NCBI GenBank assembly: GCA_017614345.1
Contig: JAGACB010000109.1
Location: forward strand, 1-41,016
Source: Lachnospiraceae bacterium
GTDB taxonomy: Bacteria; Bacillota; Clostridia; Lachnospirales; Lachnospiraceae
Length of the DNA: 41,016 bases
Direction: 5' to 3'
Below, one piece after another: positions 7,034 through 13,680 of the stretch (the stretch's first letter is position 1; every line of letters starts with the position of its first letter). The position numbers were made by a program, and so were the translations under genes. Below the pieces are notes generated by a model, which ran no database searches, had not been told where the DNA came from, and saw only the letters and a program-made list of their open reading frames with translations.

Positions 7034-7821
7034 CAGAGATCGGAAGTGTTGGCGTCGAGTCCGTTCACCGCTCGGCAGATAGCTTCCTTTGTAGCCAAAA
7101 CATAATTTGACAGTTCCCGGATGCGGTCGTTGTCCATGCGACTGATGGGAACCGATACACTGAAGGCGTAGCGGGAAGCACTGTCCGGTCCCGGAAGGGG
7201 CAGGGCAGCGGCAATGCAGCGGACGCCTTTTTCATTTTCTTCATTATCAAGGGCGTAGCCTCTGCGGCGGACGTCCTCTAAGTTCTCCAGAAATTCCACC
7301 AGATTGGTGATGGTGTAGGGGGTCATCCGGCGGATCTCGGTCTGATTCCAGAGCTGCTCCACCTCCCGGGCGGAGAGCTCGGCGGCCATGGCCTTTCCGA
7401 CGGCGGAGCGGTAGAAGGGGATGCGGCTGCCGATGTGGGAGACCATGGGAACATTGTTCTGAAAGGCCTCCACCTTGTCGATGTAGACGCAGTCGGCGAC
7501 CTCCATCCTTACAAAATGGACCGTTTCGCCGCATTGCTCCATAAGCTCCTGAAGGAAGGGACGGATGGCATTTGCCAGGTCTATCCTTCCTCTCATGCGC
7601 TCGGACAGATCCACGATCTTTAAGGTCAGGTCATAATCTCCCTCCGGAGTCTGGCGGGCATAGCCCATGTAGATCAGGGATGCCAGAATCCGGTGTGTGG
7701 TGCTTTTATTCAGTCCCAGGGACTGGGTCAGCTCTTTTAAACTCATGGGTCCGCGCTCGGAAAGGAGCTCCAGTGCGGTAAAAAGCCGGTCTGCAACCTG
7801 GATGGGGTTTTTGTCTTCCAT
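7033..7821 (-). CDS. IclR-family regulator, probably of KDG catabolism
   Basis: A 262-residue transcription factor. Residues 8-65 are a winged HTH (ADRLFTALELLSERGPMSLK, recognition helix LNKSTTHRILASLIYMGYA). Residues 80-250 are the IclR effector-binding domain, with GETVHFVRME, the MVSHIGSRIPFYRSAVGKAM region and NEENEKGVRCIAAAL. IclR proteins of this type (KdgR and relatives) sense sugar acids such as 2-keto-3-deoxygluconate or its phosphate. The divergent KDG kinase and KDPG aldolase genes make that the likely effector. It starts after a GAGG RBS. Two palindromes lie 27-79 bp upstream of its ATG and would suit autoregulation. Whether it represses or activates is not visible. Confidence 0.9.
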   Translation of the reverse strand: MEDKNPIQVADRLFTALELLSERGPMSLKELTQSLGLNKSTTHRILASLIYMGYARQTPEGDYDLTLKIVDLSERMRGRIDLANAIRPFLQELMEQCGETVHFVRMEVADCVYIDKVEAFQNNVPMVSHIGSRIPFYRSAVGKAMAAELSAREVEQLWNQTEIRRMTPYTITNLVEFLENLEDVRRRGYALDNEENEKGVRCIAAALPLPGPDSASRYAFSVSVPISRMDNDRIRELSNYVLATKEAICRAVNGLDANTSDL

Positions 7822-7847
7822 AAGATATTTCCTCGTAGATATTGTTT

Positions 7848-7900
7848 ATTGCTGTGATTGCAATGGTGTTTGTTGTGGTGTTTATTGCAGTATATGCAAT
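7848..7900. promoter_or_regulatory. Two 17-bp palindromic operators upstream of iclR-type gene
   Basis: ATTGCTGTGATTGCAAT (7848-7864) and ATTGCAGTATATGCAAT (7884-7900) share the pattern ATTGCxGTRxxTGCAAT and lie exactly 36 bp apart. A weaker third version starts at 7908. A minus-strand TATACT overlaps the second site. Position just upstream of the regulator's own start suggests autoregulation; the binding protein is inferred. Confidence 0.5.
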
Positions 7901-7992
7901 GGTGTTTATTACAGTGTTTGTCGTATTTGTTGGTGTGTTTGTGCGCTTGTGCGTTGTCGTTGCTGAGCCTGAAGTGACCAGATGCCCCCAAA

Positions 7993-8249
7993 GGCTAAGA
8001 TATCGATAGAATCAGGCTATTTCTTAGCCGAGGACCCTTGCACTGGGTTGTTTGAAGTCGCTTGCGGCTAAGAAAGAGCTAAAAACAGGTCATTTCTTAG
8101 CCGAGGCACCTATGTAAGGGTGTGTTAGAAGTCGCTTGCGGCTAAGAAAGAGCCAAAAACAGGTCATTTCTTAGCCGAGCCCCCATGTACGGGGGTGTTA
8201 GAAGTCACTTGTGGCTAAGAAAGGGTTGAGATCAGAACTTTTCTTAGCT
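7993..8249. repeat. Four structured tandem repeats, 73-74 bp period
   Basis: Four 37-bp imperfect palindromes start at 7993, 8066, 8140 and 8213, each opening GGCTAAGA and closing TTCTTAGCC (last copy TTCTTAGCT). The 36-37 bp between them are also related and carry a second, smaller stem whose sequence changes on both sides: ACCC/GGGT, CACC/GGTG, CCCCC/GGGGG. Copies 2 and 3 are nearly identical, copies 1 and 4 have drifted. They lie between the divergent regulator and kinase genes. Function unknown. Confidence 0.8.
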
Positions 8250-8316
8250 GCGGGACGGAAGAAGAACTTGTTTAGTCTTCTTCTGTGAAAATGTACAGGA
8301 AAAAACATTATGCCTC

Positions 8317-8335
8317 TGTTCCACTTTATGGAACA
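8317..8335. promoter_or_regulatory. Upstream operator, TGTTCC-N7-GGAACA
   Basis: A perfect inverted repeat with 7-bp spacer, centred about 79 bp upstream of the kinase -35 box. The same motif recurs at 8459-8477. Probable binding site of the IclR regulator. Confidence 0.55.
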
Positions 8336-8401
8336 TAAGTATATCACAGAATCCCCGGAAAGAAAAGAGGGAAATTTACGGTATTTTCACAAAAGACACT
8401 A

Positions 8402-8429
8402 TTGACATTGAAAACATTTTTCTTATAAT
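8402..8429 (+). promoter_or_regulatory. Promoter of the KDG kinase/aldolase operon
   Basis: TTGACA (8402-8407), 16-bp spacer, TATAAT (8424-8429): both boxes perfect. Transcription should start near 8436, giving a leader of about 60 nt that contains the downstream operator. Confidence 0.85.
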
Positions 8430-8458
8430 GAAGGTATAGTGATCCTGTTGTGGTTATA

Positions 8459-8477
8459 TGTTCCATAATGCGGAACT
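8459..8477. promoter_or_regulatory. Downstream operator in the leader, TGTTCC-N7-GGAACT
   Basis: Second copy of the TGTTCC-N7-GGAACA motif (last base differs), between the transcription start and the AAGGAGG RBS. A protein here would block elongation. With the site at 8317 it flanks the promoter, 142 bp centre to centre. Confidence 0.55.
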
Positions 8478-8497
8478 GTTGATAAGGAGGGCATACC

Positions 8498-9595
8498 ATG
8501 GACTTAAAGTTAAGAGATGCAAAAGAGTGCAGATTTGATGCGGTTTCTTTGGGAGAGATCATGCTGCGTCTGGATCCCGGCGAAGGACGGATCCGTACGG
8601 CAAGAACCTTCCGGGCCTGGGAGGGTGGCGGTGAGTACAACGTGATCCGCGGTCTCCACAAGTGTTTTGGGCTGAAGACAGCCGTGATTACTGCATTTGC
8701 GGACAATGAAGTCGGCAAGCTCATGCAGGATTTCATCGAGCAGGGCGGCGTGGATACTTCCCTGATCTACTGGAAGAAGACCGACGGAATCGGCCGGATC
8801 TGCAGCAACGGCCTGAACTTTACCGAGAGAGGCTTCGGCATCCGCGGAGCGGTTGGTTGCTCCGATCGTGCCAACACAGCCATTTCCCAGGCAACGCCTG
8901 AGGACTTTGATTTTGACTATATCTTCGGCGAGCTGGGCGTTCGCTGGCTGCACACCGGCGGTATCTATGCGGCTCTGTCCGAGCAGGCCAGTGCAACCGT
9001 GATCGAGGCCATCAAGACTGCGAAGAAGTACGGAACCATTGTTTCCTACGACTTAAATTACCGTCCCTCCATGTGGAGCGCCATCGGCGGTCAGGCCAAG
9101 GCTCAGGAAGTGAACCGTGAGATCGCCAAGTACGTGGATGTGATGATCGGCAACGAAGAGGACTTTACCGCCTGCCTTGGTTTTAAGATCGAGGGAAATG
9201 ACGAGGATCTGAAGGAACTGAACATCGAGGGCTATCGGAAAATGATCAATGAAGCGGCTGCTACCTATCCGAACTTCAAGGTGGTTGCAACCACACTTCG
9301 TACCGTGAAGACCGCTACTGTCAATGACTGGAAGGCCATTGTCTGGGCGGACGGTGAGATCTATCAGTCCAAGTCCTATGACGGTCTGGAGATCATGGAC
9401 CGTGTGGGCGGCGGAGATTCCTTCGCATCCGGTCTGGTTTACGGTCTGATGGAGACCGGCGATCCCGAGAAGGCAGTGAACTACGGTGCAGCTCACGGCG
9501 CTCTGGCTATGACCACTCCCGGCGACACCTCTATGGCAAGCAAGGCGGAAGTGGAAGCGATCATGGGCGGCGCAGGCGCGCGTGTGAAGAGATAA
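8498..9595 (+). CDS. kdgK: PfkB-family sugar kinase, probable 2-keto-3-deoxygluconate kinase
   Basis: Phosphorylates 2-keto-3-deoxygluconate (KDG) to KDPG with ATP, in hexuronate and pectin breakdown. The 365-residue protein has the PfkB ribokinase fold: SLGEIMLRL near residue 17, the substrate-side GGGEYNVIRGL (43-53), and the C-terminal signature DRVGGGDSFASG (from residue 301) with catalytic base Asp307. Mid-protein SYDLNYRPSMW is typical of KDG/fructokinase-like members. Substrate is assigned mainly from context: the KDPG aldolase gene starts 11 bp downstream and an IclR regulator is divergent. AAGGAGG precedes ATG 8498 at good spacing. Controlled by a consensus promoter flanked by two palindromes. 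Confidence 0.85.
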   Translation: MDLKLRDAKECRFDAVSLGEIMLRLDPGEGRIRTARTFRAWEGGGEYNVIRGLHKCFGLKTAVITAFADNEVGKLMQDFIEQGGVDTSLIYWKKTDGIGRICSNGLNFTERGFGIRGAVGCSDRANTAISQATPEDFDFDYIFGELGVRWLHTGGIYAALSEQASATVIEAIKTAKKYGTIVSYDLNYRPSMWSAIGGQAKAQEVNREIAKYVDVMIGNEEDFTACLGFKIEGNDEDLKELNIEGYRKMINEAAATYPNFKVVATTLRTVKTATVNDWKAIVWADGEIYQSKSYDGLEIMDRVGGGDSFASGLVYGLMETGDPEKAVNYGAAHGALAMTTPGDTSMASKAEVEAIMGGAGARVKR

Positions 9596-9606
9596 GGAGA
9601 AACATC

Positions 9607-10257
9607 ATGTCAGAAAAATGTGAAGCGGTTTTCAAAAGATTTGAAGAAATAGGGATCATTCCCGTGGTTGTGTTAAATGATGCGAAGGATGCTCTTCCCC
9701 TTGGAAAGGCCCTGATGGAGGGCGGACTTCCGGCAGCGGAGGTGACCTTCCGGACTGCTGCGGCAGAAGAATCCATCCGGATCATGAGCGAGAATTTTCC
9801 TGATATGCTGGTGGGAGCCGGAACCGTGCTGACCACCGAGCAGGTTGACCGGGCAGTTGCAGCCGGCGCAAAGTTTATAGTTGCTCCGGGGTTAGACGAA
9901 GAAGTCGTAAAATACTGCCTTGAGCGGGACATCCCCGTATGCCCCGGTACCCAGACTGCCAGTGAAATGATGGCTGCTTTGAAGCTCGGCCTCACCCGTG
10001 TGAAGTTCTTCCCGGCAGAAAATGCAGGCGGCCTAAAGATGATCAAAGCCATCGGCGCAGCCCTTACTGCACTTCGCTTCATGCCTACCGGCGGAATTAA
10101 TGCCGAGAACGTGAAGGAATACTTAAAGAGCGACAAGATCTTCTGCGCAGGCGGTTCCTGGATGGTGAAGGGCGACCTCATCAAGGCCGGCGAATTCGAC
10201 AAGATCCGCACTATGGCAGCCGAAGCCGCCGAGATCGTGAAGGAATGCCGCGGATAA
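9607..10257 (+). CDS. kdgA: KDPG/KHG aldolase
   Basis: Cleaves 2-keto-3-deoxy-6-phosphogluconate to pyruvate and glyceraldehyde-3-phosphate, and usually also acts on 4-hydroxy-2-oxoglutarate. The 216-residue class I aldolase keeps the catalytic set at the numbering known from E. coli Eda: Glu45 in AAEVTFRT and the Schiff-base Lys133 in RVKFFPAE. GAGTVLT (about 75), GTQTASEM (about 118) and the phosphate-binding MPTGGI (about 159) are also intact. Length is normal. It follows the kinase by 11 bp with AAGGAG as RBS, so the two consecutive steps are co-transcribed. A probable terminator follows. Confidence 0.95.
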   Translation: MSEKCEAVFKRFEEIGIIPVVVLNDAKDALPLGKALMEGGLPAAEVTFRTAAAEESIRIMSENFPDMLVGAGTVLTTEQVDRAVAAGAKFIVAPGLDEEVVKYCLERDIPVCPGTQTASEMMAALKLGLTRVKFFPAENAGGLKMIKAIGAALTALRFMPTGGINAENVKEYLKSDKIFCAGGSWMVKGDLIKAGEFDKIRTMAAEAAEIVKECRG

Positions 10258-10292
10258 TTTGTTATCTCCAGTCATAGTTATCATAGATACTG

Positions 10293-10330
10293 CTCCGGCC
10301 GGGCTCAGCCTTGCCGGGGTAGTTTCATTT
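10293..10330 (+). terminator. Probable terminator of the KDG operon
   Basis: CTCCGGC (10293-10299) pairs with GCCGGGG (10313-10319) with one G-U, followed by a moderately T-rich AGTTTCATTTT. Tail is weak. Confidence 0.5.
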
Positions 10331-10335
10331 TCCCC

Positions 10336-10364
10336 TTGAAAGAGTGGTGGGATTCACATAAAAT
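10336..10364 (+). promoter_or_regulatory. Promoter of the YfhO-family gene
   Basis: TTGAAA (10336-10341), 17-bp spacer, TAAAAT (10359-10364), 38 bp before the start codon. Confidence 0.6.
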
Positions 10365-10402
10365 GGAGTGGTAGTAAGAAAAATCGCAGGAAAGGGACTG
10401 AG

Positions 10403-13351
10403 ATGAATCGGTTGAAAGCATTTCTCCGGGCGTGCTTGGATCCGGACGGAAAGAAACGAAATTTCATTTTTTTGTATACGGTTGCTTTTCTTTTGGTGTT
10501 TGTTTTTTGCTTTTGGTCGTATCTTTCTACTGGTACGTCATTTATCTGGTCCGGCGACGGCTGGGATCAGCATTACAAGGCGCTCCTTTACTACCGGGAT
10601 TATTTGCGGGAGATTGCGTCGAATCTGTTTTCGCTTCACAGGACGGGGATTCCGGACTGGGATTTTACCATCGGTGAGGGAAATGATATCTTAAACACCT
10701 TCCATTATTATGTAATCGGGGATCCTTTTGCCTTTCTGTGTGTCTTTGTTCCGAAGGCGGCGATGGCGTATTTCTACTCCTTTTTGTGCGTGCTTCGCCT
10801 CTATCTGGCCGGGCTTTCGTTCCTGGCGCTTTGTTTTTACCGGGGACATAAGAACCGATATGGAATGCTGACGGCGGCGCTGTCTTATGTCTTCTGTATG
10901 TGGGGGATCATTAACTGTGCAAGACACCCCTATTTTTTGAATCCGCTGATTTATTTTCCTTTGCTGATTTTGGGTGTGGAGAAGATTCTTTCGAAAGAAC
11001 GCCCGCTTTTGTACATGGCGCTGGTCGCCGTTTCGGCCCTCAGTAACTTCTATTTTTTCTACATGTACGTGATTTTGCTGGCCGTCTATATTGTGCTTCG
11101 GCTTATTTTCTTCTGCAAAAAAGATTGGAAAATGGGCCTTTTGCTCTTCGGAAAGCTGTCTCTCTATTCGGTGATCGGTGTTTGTATGGCGGGAGTGATT
11201 CTTCTTCCGGTGCTGTCCATGTTGCTGTCCGACAGCCGAATGTCCCTGTCACAGCCCTTTCATCTTTTGTATTCTTTGAAGTATTATTCCACGCTTCCGG
11301 CCATGGGAGTGTCGAATTCCTGGCTCTTCTGGACTTGCATCGGTTTTTCGACGCCGGTATATCCGGCGGTGTTCCTGCTCTTTTCCAAGAAGAAGGATCG
11401 CAGTTTTTTAAAGCTTCTTTTGGTGATCTGTCTGTTCCTGATCCTATTTCCCATCGGCGGAAGATTGCTGAACGGCATGTCTTATGTCACCAATCGCTGG
11501 GTCTTTGCATTTTCCCTGCTTTGTGCGTACATTCTTTCGGACAAATGGGAGGATCTCCTTCACATCGGAAAGAAGGAAACCGTCCTTCTCTCCGGCTGCA
11601 GTCTGGTTTATTATCTGCTGGTTCTCTTTTTGGAGAGGTCGAGAACCAAGGGCGCGTTGTCGGAAATGGTTCTGTTTTTTGTGCTGATTCTCATTCTGAG
11701 TGCGGTTACCCGGGATCATCTTCGGCAGCTCGGAGTGCTTCTTTCGGGAGCTTTCGGCATGGTTTTGGTTTCGTTGTATGCGCATTCCCTGTCCATCGGC
11801 AGCGGATATGTGGACACTTGCCTGCGCTATGAGGACATTGACGACGAATGGGAGAACAATGAAGCCGCAGCCCTCCGGAAAAATGTTTCCGGGACGGAAT
11901 GGATCCGTTATTCCGGCAGAGATCTGGTTTACAATGCAAACATTTTCCATGATTGTTCTTCTTCCAACTACTTTTGGACCCTTTCCAATCCGCATGTGAA
12001 TGAATTCCGGCAGGATCTGGCCATGCATGAGCCACTGTATCAGATGTACCGGGATTATGATGACCGGACGGCGGTTATGGCCTTGTCTGCGGTGAACTAT
12101 TACACCCTTCGGGAAGATCAGCCGAAGTGCCTTCCTTACGGCTATGAGCTTGTTTGGGAGGGCGATGCGGACACGACATTCGAAGAGCGGAAGGCGGCAT
12201 TTTCCGAGGAACTGGGAACAGCGGAACTGACCGAGGAACAGGAAGAAAAGCTGCGCAGCGTATCGGAGAGTCCGCTGAAAATCTATAAGAATCTGAATAC
12301 ACTTGCTCCGGCGTATGTCTATCATGCCGCAATTTCGAAGGATGCTTGGGAGCGGATGGATCCCGTTCAGAAGCAGGAAGCAATGCTTGAGGCGGCCTAT
12401 GTCGAAGATCCGGCCTCTTCCGGCTCGGACGGTTTGGATTTGCTTGAGAAAATGAGCGGGAACATTTCCCTTTCGGAAGGGGAGTTGCCGGATTATTCCG
12501 TTTCGTATGGTCTCGAGCCGGCAAGTGCGGAGGTGACCGTTTCACAAGGAAAGATTGTTACAACTGCAAAGAATGCAAAGGTGACGCTGACCACCGAAGA
12601 ACCGATTAAAAATGCCGAGATTTATGTGGCCGTTACCGGACTGAAGTATGACGAAACCGAAGAATATGAGCTTTATTTCGGGGATGAGTCCGTGGATCCG
12701 TTGAACCTTTACAGCCGGTCGATGTTCGAGGATCTTTCGGAAAAGGAACAATACCGGATCAAAAACGAACTGTTCCTGGCGGATTATACCGATGAAAATG
12801 CCACGATTCAAATGACTCTTTCGGGAGGAGGAACCAAGAAGTTAAATTACCTGCAGGAAGAGGCGATTCCTTCGAGCTCCCGCCATGATTTTGCGGTGAA
12901 TCTCGGTTACTATGAAGAAAAGGCCGGGAAGATTGTTCTGACCTTTGCCGGACGGGGCGTATATACCTTTGATTCTCTGACGGTTTATGTAGTTTCTATG
13001 GATGGCTACGAGGAGAAGATTCAAAAGCTTGGGAAAGATCCCGTGGAGAATTTGGAATTTGCAACGGATCGGGTGTCATTAAACACAACACTGACCGAGG
13101 CGGGTGTACTCTGCGTGGCAACACCATACTCCAAGGGATGGACCGTTACCGTGGACGGAAAAGAAGCCGATATCCTTTGCGTGAACAAACGTTACTTGGG
13201 CGTTTTCGTACCGGAAGGCGATCATAGGGTAAGTTTTCATTATCATTTGCCCTACAAAAAGGCGGGCGCTCTTGTAAGTATTTTCGGGATGCCGGCGTTT
13301 CTTGCTGCTGCAGTTTTCGCCTGCAAGGCAAAACGAGGAATGAGTCAATGA
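10403..13351 (+). CDS. YfhO-family multi-spanning membrane protein
   Basis: A 982-residue protein with a polytopic N-terminal part (about 12 hydrophobic helices in residues 22-470) and a large, mostly extracytoplasmic C-terminal part (about 475-950), closing with one more helix (KKAGALVSIFGMPAFLAAAV). The early GDGWDQHYKALLYYRDYLRE after helix 1, with its acidic pair, and the aromatic-rich loops are typical of the YfhO/GT-C glycosyltransferase-like family. In Bacillus, YfhO-type proteins add sugars to lipoteichoic acid on the outer face of the membrane. A similar role in surface-polymer glycosylation is likely, but donor and acceptor are unknown. RBS GAAAGGG precedes the ATG. The gene is noticeably richer in T-rich codons than the flanking operons. 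Its stop overlaps an S-layer remnant. Confidence 0.85.
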   Translation: MNRLKAFLRACLDPDGKKRNFIFLYTVAFLLVFVFCFWSYLSTGTSFIWSGDGWDQHYKALLYYRDYLREIASNLFSLHRTGIPDWDFTIGEGNDILNTFHYYVIGDPFAFLCVFVPKAAMAYFYSFLCVLRLYLAGLSFLALCFYRGHKNRYGMLTAALSYVFCMWGIINCARHPYFLNPLIYFPLLILGVEKILSKERPLLYMALVAVSALSNFYFFYMYVILLAVYIVLRLIFFCKKDWKMGLLLFGKLSLYSVIGVCMAGVILLPVLSMLLSDSRMSLSQPFHLLYSLKYYSTLPAMGVSNSWLFWTCIGFSTPVYPAVFLLFSKKKDRSFLKLLLVICLFLILFPIGGRLLNGMSYVTNRWVFAFSLLCAYILSDKWEDLLHIGKKETVLLSGCSLVYYLLVLFLERSRTKGALSEMVLFFVLILILSAVTRDHLRQLGVLLSGAFGMVLVSLYAHSLSIGSGYVDTCLRYEDIDDEWENNEAAALRKNVSGTEWIRYSGRDLVYNANIFHDCSSSNYFWTLSNPHVNEFRQDLAMHEPLYQMYRDYDDRTAVMALSAVNYYTLREDQPKCLPYGYELVWEGDADTTFEERKAAFSEELGTAELTEEQEEKLRSVSESPLKIYKNLNTLAPAYVYHAAISKDAWERMDPVQKQEAMLEAAYVEDPASSGSDGLDLLEKMSGNISLSEGELPDYSVSYGLEPASAEVTVSQGKIVTTAKNAKVTLTTEEPIKNAEIYVAVTGLKYDETEEYELYFGDESVDPLNLYSRSMFEDLSEKEQYRIKNELFLADYTDENATIQMTLSGGGTKKLNYLQEEAIPSSSRHDFAVNLGYYEEKAGKIVLTFAGRGVYTFDSLTVYVVSMDGYEEKIQKLGKDPVENLEFATDRVSLNTTLTEAGVLCVATPYSKGWTVTVDGKEADILCVNKRYLGVFVPEGDHRVSFHYHLPYKKAGALVSIFGMPAFLAAAVFACKAKRGMSQ

Positions 13352-13476
13352 CGTGGTACCGGGCCGATTACTATGGAATTACCGGAGGATACTCCGATAA
13401 TACCTTCCGCCCCGCGGGCAAGTGCTCCCGTGGCCAGATGGTATCCTTCCTGTTCCGTTACGTAATACACAACTGA
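13348..13476 (+). pseudogene. S-layer homology (SLH) domain remnant
   Basis: A 42-codon frame whose ATG overlaps the YfhO stop (ATGA) encodes DYYGITGGYSDNTFRP, then AGKCSRGQMVSFLFRY and VIHN stop. GITxGYxDxTFRP followed by C-S/T-R-G/A-Q-M-V-x-F-L-x-R is the pattern of a complete second half of an SLH repeat as found at the C-termini of secreted clostridial proteins. There is no signal peptide and only one partial repeat, so it is best read as the tail of a lost surface protein gene, left after a rearrangement. Confidence 0.6.
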
Positions 13477-13553
13477 TGTGTCGCTCCAATGTATCGGTGG
13501 GGACAGAGTGTTGATGGGGATAGACCCACCGACACTCTGTCCCCATCGACACA
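13477..13553. repeat. Nested REP-like palindrome
   Basis: Inner arms CGGTGGGGACAGAGTGT (13495-13511) and ACACTCTGTCCCCATCG (13532-13548) pair over 17 bp with one mismatch. Outer arms TGTGTCG (13477-13483) and CGACACA (13547-13553) add a partly overlapping stem. GGGGACAGAGTGT-type palindromes are known as dispersed intergenic elements in several bacteria. The tail ATTTTGT is too weak for a sure terminator. Confidence 0.65.
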
Positions 13554-13557
13554 TTTT

Positions 13558-13609
13558 GTAACTTTTTAGGAACTCTTTAAGGACTTTTTTAAAAGAATTG
13601 TTTTATAGT
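13558..13609 (+). promoter_or_regulatory. Three 11-bp direct repeats and -10 box before the ABC operon
   Basis: GTAACTTTTTA (13558), GGAACTCTTTA (13569) and AGGACTTTTTTA (13580) share ACTYTTTA at an 11-bp period, one helical turn. They end about 13 bp before a TATAGT -10 box (13604-13609) that lacks a recognisable -35. OmpR-type response regulators bind such in-phase direct repeats and replace the -35 contact. The regulator at 18484 is the obvious candidate. Confidence 0.5.
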
Positions 13610-13680
13610 ACCCTTGAGCTCAAAGAAAAAACACACAAGAAAAAACACACAAGAAAAATGATCTTTAGGAGTTGAAATCT

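Noticed and set aside
7743..7991. His/Asn-rich minus-strand ORF with CNKHH repeats
   Set aside because: The repeats come from the GT-rich tract containing the palindromic operators; no RBS, and it overlaps the start of the IclR gene in another frame.
7993..8249. CRISPR-like array (37-bp repeats, 36-37 bp spacers)
   Set aside because: The intervening pieces are related to each other, the outer repeats have drifted, there are only four units, and no cas gene is present. It is a structured tandem repeat instead.
11444..12325. 293-residue minus-strand ORF
   Set aside because: Antisense of the YfhO gene with no motif or start signal.
13495..13560. Terminator for the YfhO gene
   Set aside because: The stem is strong but the loop is 20 nt and the tail has only four consecutive T; listed as a REP-like palindrome instead.
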